A DNA stretch of 30,004 nucleotides from JALYUA01 sp038229875 (GCA_038229875.1 JBBROA010000041.1:1-30004); one strand, 5' to 3'; positions 9,307-17,642 are shown, numbered from the stretch's first letter. Program-made: numbers and translations. Notes: generated from the letters alone by a model not told the origin.

Positions 9307-10107
9307 ATGACTGCTCGACGGGCTCGCGCCGCCGTCTCCACGCTCGCGACTCTCCTGCTGCCCGCCATCCTCGCCGCGTCCCCGAAGACGCCTTCCGCAA
9401 AGACACCGGCCCCGACCACGCCGGCCCCGCAGGGATGGAAATGGCCGGAGAAGATCCAGAACCGCAAGATCTTTCCGGAAGACTTCCCCCCCGCGAAGCT
9501 CGCCGCAGTGATGAAGGGCTTCACGCGCTCGCTCGGAGTCCGCTGTTCGCACTGCCACGTCGGCGAGGAGGGACAGCCGCTCGAGGCGTACGACTTCGTC
9601 TCGGACAAGAACCCGAACAAAGACCGCGCGCGCGAGATGTACCGGATGCTCGGCGACATCAACGACCACCTGAAGAAGATCACCCCGAGCGGCGACAAGC
9701 GGGTCAACATGTGGTGCGACACGTGCCACGCTGGGCGTGCGCGTCCGATGACCCTGGCGGAGGAGCTCGGGGAGGCGTACCGGCGCGCTGGTATCGGCGC
9801 GTCGCTCGCGCGGTACCGCGAGCTTCGCGAAAGCTCGTTCGGCGCCGGCGGCTACGACTTCCGGGAGCGATCTATCGCGGGATTCGGACAGGACTTGACC
9901 GAGAAGGGAGACCACGAGGGCGCGATCGCGATTCTCCGTTTGAACACTGAGCAGTTCCCGCGTTCGGGAAAGGCGTGGGAGTGGCTCGCCGACGGGTGCG
10001 TCGCGGGCGGGAAGAAAGACCTCGCGGCAACGTACTACCGCAAGTCGCTCGAGTTTGAGCCGCAGAACCCCGCCGTGAAGGAGAAGCTCAAGTCGCTTTC
10101 GGAATGA
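9307..10107 (+). CDS. Exported dihaem c-type cytochrome, reaction-centre cytochrome-like, with TPR-like tail
   Basis: A 266-residue periplasmic electron carrier. It has a signal peptide (~1-24, MTARRARAAVSTLATLLLPAILAA), a Pro/Ala/Thr-rich linker, and two CXXCH haem-binding sites, CSHCH at 80-84 and CDTCH at 137-141. A MYRML segment at 111-115 between them can supply axial Met. The region before the first haem (FPEDFPPAKLAAVMKGFTRSLGVRCSHC) matches the photosynthetic reaction-centre cytochrome c subunit family (CytoC_RC), which is widespread in non-phototrophic Acidobacteriota as a generic redox protein. Residues ~200-262 form a TPR-like pair (GAIAILRLNTEQFP..., AATYYRKSLEFEPQNPAV). The ATG at 9307 follows AGGAGG with a six-base spacer, which excludes the longer frame from 9124. 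Redox partner unknown. Confidence 0.9.
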   Translation: MTARRARAAVSTLATLLLPAILAASPKTPSAKTPAPTTPAPQGWKWPEKIQNRKIFPEDFPPAKLAAVMKGFTRSLGVRCSHCHVGEEGQPLEAYDFVSDKNPNKDRAREMYRMLGDINDHLKKITPSGDKRVNMWCDTCHAGRARPMTLAEELGEAYRRAGIGASLARYRELRESSFGAGGYDFRERSIAGFGQDLTEKGDHEGAIAILRLNTEQFPRSGKAWEWLADGCVAGGKKDLAATYYRKSLEFEPQNPAVKEKLKSLSE

Positions 10108-10134
10108 CCGGGGAGCGGAGCGGAAGCGGGAGAT

Positions 10135-10611
10135 CTACTTCGCTTTCTCCGCTCTCACGAGTCCGACCACCGCGGCGACCAGGATCGCGTCAATAACCAG
10201 CGCGCCGAAGCCGAACATCATCCGGCCGCCGAGCCCGGGAATCCCGTGGCGGATCGTCAGAAACGGGATCGAAGTCGAACCGGAGAATTCGCGCGGCCCC
10301 GGCCCGAACGCGATCCAGTGGAACGGCGCCGCGAAGAAGATCAGGGCGGGGACAAGGACCGCGAACTGCACCGCGGGCGACGGCATGTTCTCCTTCGGAC
10401 GCTTCGGGTCGTACCCGGTCGCGTAGAGGGCCGCCGTCCAGGCGCCGAAGAAGAGAAACGCGGCCCCCGCACAGCCCACGACCCAGCGGGGCGCATGGAA
10501 TCCCTCAGCGCGGGCCGTGAACGCCACAATGATGATCGCGATGCCCGTCAGGGCGACGACGGCTCCGAGCGCCACGGCGGCGTTGCGGGCCTTCTCCTTC
10601 TCTACAGGCAT
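10135..10611 (-). CDS. Hypothetical four-helix membrane protein
   Basis: A 158-residue protein that I do not recognise. Four hydrophobic segments are visible at about 10-31, 43-63, 82-100 and 130-151. The loop between the second and third carries TGYDPKRPKENMPSP, and another stretch has PGPREFSGSTSIPF. The charged N-terminus MPVEKEKARN follows the chosen ATG at 10611; no Shine-Dalgarno site is evident. The open frame continues upstream only as antisense of the dehydrogenase. It is convergent with the cytochrome gene (27-base gap), and lies 86 bases downstream of the dehydrogenase on the same strand, so cotranscription with it is possible. Confidence 0.65.
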   Translation of the reverse strand: MPVEKEKARNAAVALGAVVALTGIAIIIVAFTARAEGFHAPRWVVGCAGAAFLFFGAWTAALYATGYDPKRPKENMPSPAVQFAVLVPALIFFAAPFHWIAFGPGPREFSGSTSIPFLTIRHGIPGLGGRMMFGFGALVIDAILVAAVVGLVRAEKAK

Positions 10612-10697
10612 GACGGGTCGGAAACAGGATTCCTCAAGAGAGAGCGCCCCGCAAGGACCATCACGCGATCCGCTCTTTCCGGAACGCCTCACACCGT

Positions 10698-11771
10698 TCA
10701 GACGCGAATGATCGCCTTGACCACCGCGAGCTTTTCCATGTCCTCGAGGGCCCGGGACGCGTCGCCGAGCCGGTACTCCCGCGTGATGAGCTCGCGCCAG
10801 CGAAATCGCTCCCTGTGCCGCGCCATCATCGCGAGCGAACGGTGGAGGTGCGTGAACTCGTATCCCCAGCAGCCGAGGATCGTCGCGTGGCGGCGGTTGA
10901 CGTGGCGGTGCGGGTTGACGAGGACGTCGCCGGCGTCGGTGTACTGCCCGACCACCACGTAGCGGCCGGCGTCGCGGAGCATCTCCAACCCCTCCGGCAC
11001 CGCCCTGGGATTTCCCGATGCTTCGATCACGACGTCGGCTCCGCGCCCGGCCGTACGCTCGCGCACCCACGCCGCGCGGGCGGCGGGATCCGGGACTTCC
11101 GTGACATCCAGCACCCCGGCCGCGCCGAGCCGCGTCGCCGCCTCGAGCCGGGCGCGCGGGGCGCCGATCACGTACACGGCGAGCGCGCCGGCGAGCTGCG
11201 CAAAGACCGCCGCGTTCAATCCCACCGGACCGCTGCCCTGAACGACCACCGTGTCGCCAAGCGCGATGCCGGCCCGCTCGACCGCGTGGAACCCGGTCGG
11301 CAACCCGCAGCCGCCTCCCATGAAATCTTCCGGCGCGACGCCCTCCGGCAGCGGGACCAGACGGACGCCGGGAAGAATCTCGATCCGCTCCGCCCAGCCT
11401 CCGAGGAGCCCGTCGTCCGCCGAAGTCGTGATGCCGTAGACCTTCCTGTGAGGGCAGCGCGTTCCCGCCTTCGCGACGAGACAGTGCCAGCACGCGCCGC
11501 AGGTGCCGAACACGTCGAAGAAGGTAACAACCGCGCCTGTCTCGATGGGACGGCCCTCGACGTCGGACAGCAGTCCCCCGGTCTCGAGCACCCGACCGCA
11601 ATTGACGTGCCCGGGGATGATCGGAAAGGGCACGCCCGCGAGATGGCCGCGATGAAGATGGACGTCCGTGCCGCACACCTCGCTCGCGATCATCTCGAGC
11701 ACCGCGCCGCCAGGCCGCGCGCGGGGCGCCGCGAAGCGCCGAGTCTCCAGTGGGAGGCCCGGTCCGGGCAT
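10698..11771 (-). CDS. Zinc-type medium-chain alcohol dehydrogenase family protein
   Basis: About 357 residues; expected to oxidise or reduce an alcohol or polyol with NAD(P). Visible: catalytic zinc ligands CGTDVH and GH near the N-terminus plus the GGGCGLPTG cysteine; the four-Cys structural zinc lobe (CGACWHC...RCP); and the Rossmann glycine motif GSGPVGLNAAV. The normally conserved Glu after the catalytic His (GHE) is Val here (PGHVNCGRV). Start uncertain: in-frame codons upstream of the ATG 11771 read LEETHLTDTVAAVV, which looks like the missing first strand of the MDR fold, but contain no ATG, GTG or TTG. Either the start is non-standard (for example CTG) or the 5' end has been altered. 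No pathway partner is adjacent. Confidence 0.82.
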   Translation of the reverse strand: MPGPGLPLETRRFAAPRARPGGAVLEMIASEVCGTDVHLHRGHLAGVPFPIIPGHVNCGRVLETGGLLSDVEGRPIETGAVVTFFDVFGTCGACWHCLVAKAGTRCPHRKVYGITTSADDGLLGGWAERIEILPGVRLVPLPEGVAPEDFMGGGCGLPTGFHAVERAGIALGDTVVVQGSGPVGLNAAVFAQLAGALAVYVIGAPRARLEAATRLGAAGVLDVTEVPDPAARAAWVRERTAGRGADVVIEASGNPRAVPEGLEMLRDAGRYVVVGQYTDAGDVLVNPHRHVNRRHATILGCWGYEFTHLHRSLAMMARHRERFRWRELITREYRLGDASRALEDMEKLAVVKAIIRV

Positions 11772-12161
11772 TACGACGGCGGCAACGGTGTCGGTCAGGT
11801 GTGTTTCTTCAAGGTGGAGGGACTCTAAGGCTTCCGGCGCGGAACGCCAGGTAGATTCGGGTCGTGAGGGGGGAGGCGTGAGGGGTCAGGCGGAAAAACG
11901 GAAGAGGTCCAATCGCTCCGAAATCCCCTAACCACTCCCGGCACCCGGGAGGACAGAAAGGAGCAGAGCTGCGCTTTCGCCGAGATCGTGGCTAAGCTCG
12001 CATCGAGAGGAGTCTCCTGACCGAAGGGAAGGAGCCTCTCGATGCGGGAGCCGCAGCGAACGAAGGGACGAGCCGAGCGGTGGAGGCCGCATCCGGCCGA
12101 CCCGCTCGGCGGTGCCGTTCGCGGCGCGAACGGCACGTCCCGCAGTGAGCGTAGGCGACGG
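11772..12161. other. Intergenic region without a convincing gene
   Basis: It holds the upstream region of the dehydrogenase, a remnant of the REP-like tail (GAGCAGAGCTGCGC at 11961-11974) and a long hairpin at 11996-12049. A 103-codon frame on the minus strand (to 12136) has low-complexity composition and no ribosome binding site and I do not accept it. Confidence 0.5.
11996..12049. other. Long two-part hairpin
   Basis: GCATCGAGAGG (12000-12010) pairs exactly with CCTCTCGATGC (12035-12045). Inside it CTCCT (12014-12018) pairs with AGGAG (12030-12034), leaving an 11-base loop, and outside it GCTC pairs with GAGC across a two-base bulge. It lies ~115 bases past the stop of the PfpI gene on the minus strand. 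It may be a terminator, a processed 3' end, or part of a small RNA; no U-run follows on either strand. Confidence 0.45.
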
Positions 12162-12893
12162 TCAGACCTGCCACCCCCTGCTCTGGTACTCCATGTAGGC
12201 CGCGGTCCTCTCTGCTGCCGGCCGCCCGAAGTACCGCTCCACGACGCGGAGCGCGAGGTCGATCCCCGACGTCAATCCTCCCGCGGTCGAGATCTTTGGG
12301 TTTTCCACGAAGCGCAGCCCGCGCTTGACCTTCACGTCGGGGAACTCCTTCGCGAGCCGGTCGACGAAGTCGTGATGCGTGGTGGCGTCGAGTCCCGAGA
12401 GGAGCCCGGCCCGCGCGAGCTGGAACGCGCCGGTGCACACAGACATCGTCACGTCCGCCGTTTTGCTCACCTTCCGAAGCCATTCGTGAAGAGCGGGGTT
12501 CCCCGACTGCGCCGGAACGACGACGACTCTCGGAGCCGGGGCCGTCGCGAACGTGTGGTCCGGAATCAGGTGCAGGCCGGCGGAACCTCGTACGGGTTCC
12601 TTCGTCTCGGCGACGGTGTAGAGATCGCAGACCATCTGGCTGTCCATGTCGCCGCCTCGCTCGGACACCCAGAGGTCCTGGAACACTTCCCACGGTCCCG
12701 CAAAGTCGATGACGGTGACGCCCCGCGAGATCGCGACCGCGACGGGGATGCGGCCGGTGCCCGGGTCGAGCTTTCCCGCCCGGCCGGAGGCCGAAGTCGC
12801 GGCCGCGGCTCCGTTAGAGGCGCGGACCGCGCGGGAACCCAGGATTGTTGCCGCAAGAGCCGCCGAGCCGGATAACAGATCACGACGCCGCAT
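12162..12893 (-). CDS. Tat-exported DJ-1/PfpI family (GlxA/isonitrile hydratase-like) protein
   Basis: A 243-residue protein of the class I glutamine-amidotransferase-like fold. The N-terminus MRRRDLLSGSAALAATILG is a twin-arginine signal, so it should act in the periplasm. Residues ~48-230 are the PfpI domain: VTVIDFAGPWEVF (catalytic-site Glu ~69), and nucleophile elbow VCTGAFQLA (Cys ~153) followed by GLLSGLDATTHH. This pattern is closest to the DJ-1/isonitrile hydratase branch and the N-terminal domain of GlxA-type regulators, but there is no AraC HTH domain. Substrate unknown. The ATG at 12893 follows AAGGAGGATCCC, an excellent site; the longer frame is discarded. It stands alone on its strand. 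Confidence 0.88.
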   Translation of the reverse strand: MRRRDLLSGSAALAATILGSRAVRASNGAAAATSASGRAGKLDPGTGRIPVAVAISRGVTVIDFAGPWEVFQDLWVSERGGDMDSQMVCDLYTVAETKEPVRGSAGLHLIPDHTFATAPAPRVVVVPAQSGNPALHEWLRKVSKTADVTMSVCTGAFQLARAGLLSGLDATTHHDFVDRLAKEFPDVKVKRGLRFVENPKISTAGGLTSGIDLALRVVERYFGRPAAERTAAYMEYQSRGWQV

Positions 12894-12983
12894 GGGATCC
12901 TCCTTCGCGCATGGCCTTCCTGTAAACATTCGACAAAAGAAGCTAAACGCGTTCCTGTCGATTGTCAACAGGAAGCTCTCCCT

Positions 12984-13007
12984 CCCTCTCGGGCCGGGGT
13001 GAGGGGG
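12984..13007 (+). repeat. REP-like palindromic repeat, copy 3 (degenerate)
   Basis: CCCTCTC joined directly to GGGCCGGGGTGAGGGG: the left half-stem and the one-sided arm are kept, while the GCGCGCC loop and right half-stem are deleted. It lies in the leader region between the PfpI and endonuclease genes, 15 bases from copy 4. Confidence 0.55.
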
Positions 13008-13021
13008 GAGATCAGCCACCT

Positions 13022-13056
13022 CCCTCTCCCGGCGGGAAGGGCTGGGGTGAGAGGTG
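13022..13056 (+). repeat. REP-like palindromic repeat, copy 4 (degenerate)
   Basis: CCCTCTCCC, GGCGGGAAGGG and CTGGGGTGAGAGG: all parts of the element are recognisable with several substitutions. Same orientation as copy 3, forming a tandem pair. Confidence 0.55.
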
Positions 13057-13136
13057 AGACTGAAAGCCTGACAGGGCTCGACCCACACGGCAGGTGCGCG
13101 CGGCCCACGCCGACCGCCCATTTCTGCTCACCCGGC

Positions 13137-13499
13137 CTATTCGCCCTGCCCGCGCGTCACCAGAGCTTCCGCAATCACCTGCAGCACGCCGTCCAGGTTC
13201 TGCAGGACTTCCCCGTTCCAGAATCTGCAAACCTGAAATCCCATCGCTTCCAGAGCGTGCGTGCGACGAGTGTCTCGTTCTTCCTCCCCGGGCAGCGCGT
13301 GCTGACCCCCGTCGACCTCGACGACGAGGCATTCTCGAGGCGCGAAGAAATCCACGATGTATCGCCCGATGCGCTGCTGACGCCAGAATTTCACGCCGTT
13401 CAACTGACGGTCGCGCAGGTGGCGCCAGAGGAGACGCTCCGCCCTGGTGGCGCGTTCCCTGAGATGTCTGGCCAGGAGAATGGGCGTGGAGGGTGTCAC
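13137..13499 (-). CDS. DUF559 endonuclease-like protein
   Basis: About 120 residues, of the DUF559 family related in fold to very-short-patch-repair and other restriction-type endonucleases. Visible: N-terminal LARHLRERATRAERLLWRHL, then QRIGRYIVDFFAP, then LVVEVDGGQH with the acidic Asp/Glu pair of a PD-(D/E)XK-like core, and DTRRTHALEAMGFQVCRFWN. The role is not established; members are usually free-standing single genes. The long open frame (to 14006) passes through REP-like repeats, so I start at GTG 13499, which has GAGAAG just upstream. It overlaps no other gene and its 3' end points towards the PfpI gene. Confidence 0.8.
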   Translation of the reverse strand: MTPSTPILLARHLRERATRAERLLWRHLRDRQLNGVKFWRQQRIGRYIVDFFAPRECLVVEVDGGQHALPGEEERDTRRTHALEAMGFQVCRFWNGEVLQNLDGVLQVIAEALVTRGQGE

Positions 13500-13572
13500 G
13501 CTTCTCGATTGTCCCGAACCGGGGTTCAAGCGAGGAGCGTCCCTGGCGAGTCCTTTTAGCCTTGAACTCCTG

Positions 13573-13612
13573 CCCCTACCCCGGCGCGCGCGGAGAGGGA
13601 GCGGAGCTGCGC
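13573..13612 (-). repeat. REP-like palindromic repeat, copy 5 (degenerate, inverted)
   Basis: CCCCTACCCC, GGCGCGCG, CGGAGAGGG and the tail GAGCGGAGCTGCGC. The arm is on the left, so it is inverted relative to copies 1, 3, 4 and 9. Confidence 0.6.
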
Positions 13613-13694
13613 CGCCACCCAATGTCAGTGGAGCCAGCGCATCCCGCATCCCGCATCCCGTCGCGGAGCGAGTCTTGTCAGCCTCAAACGCCCG

Positions 13695-13748
13695 CCCCTC
13701 ACCCCGGCCCTCTCCCCCGGCGCGCGGGGAGAGGGAGCGGAGCTGCGC
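13695..13748 (-). repeat. REP-like palindromic repeat, copy 6 (full length, inverted)
   Basis: Arm CCCCTCACCCCGG, stem CCCTCTCCCC / GGGGAGAGGG around the GCGCGC loop, and tail GAGCGGAGCTGCGC: the reverse complement of copy 1 with few differences. It ends about 60 bases before the amidohydrolase start. Confidence 0.75.
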
Positions 13749-13810
13749 TGGCTTGACCCCTGGTGGCTTAAGATTCCCGGCGCTCGTCACAACCGAAAGG
13801 ACCCGCGCCG

Positions 13811-16800
13811 ATGAAGACCCGTCTTCCCGCGTTCCTCGTCTCGTTCGCCTTCGTTCTCTCCTCGGCGCTGACGGTCCACGTCTCCGCGCAGGACCAGCCG
13901 CGGCCGCCAATCGACAAGCCGCCTGCGGCTCCGGCAGGCGATCCCGACAAAGAAAAAGAAGAGGCGAAGAAGTGGGACGTCGAGGCGCCGTACCCCTTCG
14001 ACACAAACGTGAGTCTCGACGTCGACGAGGGCACGTGGATGTCCGTCGACGTCTCGCCCGACGGCAGGGAAATAGCCTTCGATCTCCTCGGCGACCTCTA
14101 CACCATGCCCTCGACGGGCGGTGAGGCCAAGGCGCTGACGTCCGGCATCGCGTGGGACATGCAGCCGCGCTACTCGCCGGACGGGAAGTGGATCGCGTTC
14201 ACCTCCGACCGCTCCGGCGGCGATAACATCTGGGTGATCGGCCGCGACGGGAAAAATCCGAAGCAGGTCACGAAGGAGTCGTTCCGCCTCCCCAACTCTC
14301 CCGCCTGGACCCCCGACTCGCAATACATCGCCGTGCGCAAGCACTTCACCGGCACGCGCTCGCTCGGCGCGGGCGAGATCTGGCTGTATCACCGCTCCGG
14401 CGGCGAAGGCCTCCAGATGAGCAAGCGCACCAACGAGCAGAAGGACACCGGCGAGCCGGCGTTCTCACCCGACGGCCGCTACCTCTACTACTCGGAGGAC
14501 TCCTCGCCCGGAAAGATCTACCAGTACAACCCCGACCCGAACGGGCAGATCTACGTGATCAAGCGCCTCGATCGGCAGACGGGCCGCCTGATCGATTACG
14601 TCACGGGACCCGGCGGCGCGATCCGTCCGACGCCCTCACCCGACGGCAGGTCGCTCGCCTTTGTCCGCCGCGTCCGATACAAGTCGACGCTCTTCCTCAA
14701 AGACATCGAGTCCGGTGCCGAGCGCCCGATCTGGAACGGGCTCGAGCGCGACATGCAGGAGACGTGGGCGATCCACGGGGTCTACCCGGCGATGGCCTGG
14801 ACGCCGGACAGCCGGTCGATCGTGGTGTGGGCGGCGGGGAAGATCCACCGGGTCGACGCCGCGTCGAAGCAGGTTGCCGGCATCCCCTTTCACGTGAAGA
14901 GCGAGCGCAAGGCCGCGGCGGCGGTACGCTTCAACGTCGACGTCGGGACCGGACAGGTGATGGGCGACGGCGCGAAGGGAGCCGTCCCGCCTGGCTCGTT
15001 CCCGGTCCGGATGCTCCGGTGGGTCCAGGTTTCCCCCGACAACACCCGCGTTGCCTACACCGCGCTGGGTCACATCTACGTCAAAGACCTCGGAGACAAT
15101 GGCGGTGCGCCCCGGCGCCTCACGAAGCAGACCGACCACTGGGAGTTCTTCCCTTCCTGGTCTCGCGACTCGCGTTCCCTCGTCTATGCGACGTGGAACG
15201 ACGAGTCGCTCGGCTCGCTCCGCGTTGCGTCAGTTCCCGCCGGCGTCTCGCGTGTCGTCACCGACAAACCCGGCCATTACGAGGATCCCGTTTTCTCGCC
15301 CGACGGCTCGAAGATCGTGTATCGCAAGGACACGGGCGGCTTTCTTCGCTCGCAGGACTGGTCCTCCGATCCGGGGCTCTACCAGGTGGCTTCGGGGGGA
15401 TCGGGCAACAAGTCCACCCTCATCTCGACGATGGGTACGAGACCGAAGTTCGGCAAGCCTTCCGACCGCGTCTTCTTCGTCAAGACAGAGGGCGGCGGGG
15501 ACCAGATCGCGCCGAGCAAGCGGGTCCTCGCGTCGATCCGGCTCGACGGCTCCGACGAGCACGAGCATTTCGTCTCCAACCTCGCCACGGAGTTCGCCGT
15601 CTCACCTGATGGCCGGTGGCTCGCCTTCCGGGAAGGGTTCAACGCCTTCCTGACGCCGTTCGTCGAGACCGGCCGCCGCGTCGAAATCGGCCCGAAGAGC
15701 AAGGCGGTCCCCGTCACGCGCGCGTCGAAGGACGCCGGCCAGGACCTCCACTTTTCCGGCGACTCTTCCCGCCTCTACTGGTCGTACGGCCCGGAGCTCT
15801 ACCGGAGGGATCTGAGGGAGGCGTTCTCCTTCCTGCCCGACTCGCCCGAGAAGCTGCCCGACCCGCCGGCGCAGGGAATCAACATCTCGTTCCAGGCACC
15901 TCTCGACGTTCCCCCGGCCTCGAACGTCATCGCGTTCACGGGCGGCCGCGTCGTCACGATGAAAGGTGACGAAGTCATCGAAGACGGCGTGGTCGTGGTC
16001 GAGGGCAATCGCATCAAGGCGGTCGGACGTCGGAACGACGTGGCGATCCCCGCCGGCGCGAAGACGATCGACGCGTCCGGCAAGACGGTGCTGCCCGGCT
16101 TCGTGGACGCGCACTGGCACGGCTCGGTCGGGTCGGATCAGATCCTGCCGCAGCAGAACTGGGTGACGGACGCCGCGCTCGGCTTCGGTGTGACCACGAT
16201 CCACGATCCCAGCAACGACACGGGCGAGATTTTCTCGACGGCGGAACTGGCGCGCGCTGGGATGATCCGATCGCCGCGCGTCTTCTCGACGGGGACGATC
16301 CTGTACGGCGCCGCGGGAGACTACCGGGCGGACATCGATTCGCTGGACGACGCGCGCAGCCATCTGCGCCGGATGAAGGCCGTCGGCGCGATCTCGGTCA
16401 AGAGCTACAACCAGCCGCGACGGGAGCAGCGACAGCAGATCCTCGCGGCGGCGCGCGAGATCGGGATCCTGGTCGTGCCCGAGGGCGGCTCGATGTTCAT
16501 GCACAACATGACGATGGTCGTGGACGGGCACACGACCGTCGAGCACACGATCCCGGTCGCGAACATCTACAAGGACGTGATGGCGCTCTGGCCCGCCACG
16601 AAGGTCGCGTACACGCCGACGCTTCTCGTGGGATACGGCGGCGACTGGGGCGAGAACTACTGGTACCAGAAGACGAACGTGTGGGAGAACCCGCGCCTGT
16701 CGAAGTTCGTCCCGCCGTTCGTGCTAGATCCGCGCTCACGGCGCCGCACGATGGTCCCCGAGGACGAGTTCAACCATTTCAACATCGCCAGGATCGCGGC

Positions 16801-17152
16801 GAACCTCCAGAAGGCGGGAGTCCTCGTCAACACGGGCGCTCACGGCCAGCGAGAAGGGCTGGGGCTGCACTGGGAGATCTGGATGCTGAATCAGGGAGGC
16901 CTGTCGCCGCACGAGGCCCTGCGCTCCGCGACCGCCAATGGAGCGCGGACACTGGGGATGGATCGCGACATCGGGACGCTCGAGCCGGGCAAGCTGGCCG
17001 ACGTGATCGTGATCGACGGCAACCCGCTGCAGGACATCCGGCAAAGCGAGAAGGTGCAGTGGACGATGGTGAACGGCAGGCTCTACGACGCGGCAACGAT
17101 GAATGAGTCCGGGTCGAGGGAGAAAAAGCGCGCCAAGTATTGGTGGGAGTGA
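13811..17152 (+). CDS. Exported amidohydrolase with N-terminal TolB/PD40-type beta-propellers
   Basis: An 1113-residue exported protein (signal peptide ~1-26, ending VSAQD). Residues ~70-660 are PD40/WD40-like propeller blades with repeated [F/V]SPDG[R/K] motifs (DVSPDGREIAF, RYSPDGKWIAF, AFSPDGRYLYY). Residues ~700-1085 are an amidohydrolase TIM barrel: DAHWHG (His768 and His770), SVKSY (Lys864, possible bridging lysine) and VEHT (His912), ending with GTLEPGKLADVIVIDGNP. Where many relatives have GTDxG on the last strand this protein has GAHGQREGLG (His1011); from memory this is characteristic of the propeller-amidohydrolase subfamily. It probably hydrolyses an amide or peptide in the periplasm; substrate unknown. 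The ATG has GAAAGGA about 11 bases upstream. Confidence 0.9.
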   Translation: MKTRLPAFLVSFAFVLSSALTVHVSAQDQPRPPIDKPPAAPAGDPDKEKEEAKKWDVEAPYPFDTNVSLDVDEGTWMSVDVSPDGREIAFDLLGDLYTMPSTGGEAKALTSGIAWDMQPRYSPDGKWIAFTSDRSGGDNIWVIGRDGKNPKQVTKESFRLPNSPAWTPDSQYIAVRKHFTGTRSLGAGEIWLYHRSGGEGLQMSKRTNEQKDTGEPAFSPDGRYLYYSEDSSPGKIYQYNPDPNGQIYVIKRLDRQTGRLIDYVTGPGGAIRPTPSPDGRSLAFVRRVRYKSTLFLKDIESGAERPIWNGLERDMQETWAIHGVYPAMAWTPDSRSIVVWAAGKIHRVDAASKQVAGIPFHVKSERKAAAAVRFNVDVGTGQVMGDGAKGAVPPGSFPVRMLRWVQVSPDNTRVAYTALGHIYVKDLGDNGGAPRRLTKQTDHWEFFPSWSRDSRSLVYATWNDESLGSLRVASVPAGVSRVVTDKPGHYEDPVFSPDGSKIVYRKDTGGFLRSQDWSSDPGLYQVASGGSGNKSTLISTMGTRPKFGKPSDRVFFVKTEGGGDQIAPSKRVLASIRLDGSDEHEHFVSNLATEFAVSPDGRWLAFREGFNAFLTPFVETGRRVEIGPKSKAVPVTRASKDAGQDLHFSGDSSRLYWSYGPELYRRDLREAFSFLPDSPEKLPDPPAQGINISFQAPLDVPPASNVIAFTGGRVVTMKGDEVIEDGVVVVEGNRIKAVGRRNDVAIPAGAKTIDASGKTVLPGFVDAHWHGSVGSDQILPQQNWVTDAALGFGVTTIHDPSNDTGEIFSTAELARAGMIRSPRVFSTGTILYGAAGDYRADIDSLDDARSHLRRMKAVGAISVKSYNQPRREQRQQILAAAREIGILVVPEGGSMFMHNMTMVVDGHTTVEHTIPVANIYKDVMALWPATKVAYTPTLLVGYGGDWGENYWYQKTNVWENPRLSKFVPPFVLDPRSRRRTMVPEDEFNHFNIARIAANLQKAGVLVNTGAHGQREGLGLHWEIWMLNQGGLSPHEALRSATANGARTLGMDRDIGTLEPGKLADVIVIDGNPLQDIRQSEKVQWTMVNGRLYDAATMNESGSREKKRAKYWWE

Positions 17153-17204
17153 GACGAGCTCGAGGAGGATGGTTGAGCCGCAGGATCTCTACGGCCCTAC
17201 AGCT

Positions 17205-17615
17205 CTACAGCGCTCCCGCCCCCGCGGTCGCGCACACCCCGTCCTGCTGGCTCGTCCCGCCCGACACCCCGATTGCGCCGGCGATCTTTCCGCCGATCAC
17301 GAGCGGCACGCCGCCTTCGATCGGCACCGCCCTCGCGAGTGCCAGGACTCGCAGCCCCTCCCCGCCTTCCGCGAGCACGTCCTGGAATGCCTTCGTCGGC
17401 CGCTTGAAGAGCGCCGCGGAGCGCGACTTCGAGATCGCGACCCGGACGCTGCCGTTCTGCGTGTCGTCCATCTTTTCGAAATAGACGAGCTCCCCTGCCG
17501 GGTCGGTCACCGCGACCGCCATCTTCCAGCCATTGCGCCGCGCCTCGGCGAGCGCCGCGGCAGCCGCCTTTTTTGCATCTTCGACACCGACCGGCGGTCC
17601 GTAGGAATCTGCCAT
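17205..17615 (-). CDS. GlcG/HbpS family haem-binding-like protein
   Basis: A 136-residue cytoplasmic protein of the GlcG/HbpS (DUF336) family. Visible family blocks: VEDAKKAAAAALAEA, MAVAVTDPAGELVYFEKMD, AISKSRSAALFKRPTKAF, GGVPLVIGGKIAGAIGVSGG and the C-terminal QQDGVCATAGAGAL. Relatives include a haem-sensing partner of a two-component system, a glycolate-locus protein and cob(I)alamin-binding forms; which ligand applies here is not decidable. The ATG at 17615 follows AGGAGGGAAGCTG. Convergent with the amidohydrolase gene; the serine protease gene starts far upstream on the same strand with its 3' end 75 bases away. Confidence 0.88.
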   Translation of the reverse strand: MADSYGPPVGVEDAKKAAAAALAEARRNGWKMAVAVTDPAGELVYFEKMDDTQNGSVRVAISKSRSAALFKRPTKAFQDVLAEGGEGLRVLALARAVPIEGGVPLVIGGKIAGAIGVSGGTSQQDGVCATAGAGAL

Positions 17616-17642
17616 CAGCTTCCCTCCTGCCGCAGCATCCTA

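Larger units (their letters stand above)
13500..13810. other. Repeat-rich intergenic region
   Basis: Lies between the divergent DUF559 and amidohydrolase genes. It contains two inverted-orientation REP-like copies (13573-13612 and 13695-13748), which share the tail GAGCGGAGCTGCGC, and a triple tandem of GCATCCC (13639-13659). No gene is seen. Confidence 0.6.

Noticed and set aside
11825..12136. 103-codon minus-strand frame upstream of the dehydrogenase
   Set aside because: Low-complexity composition, no start signals, and it spans the long hairpin at 11996-12049.
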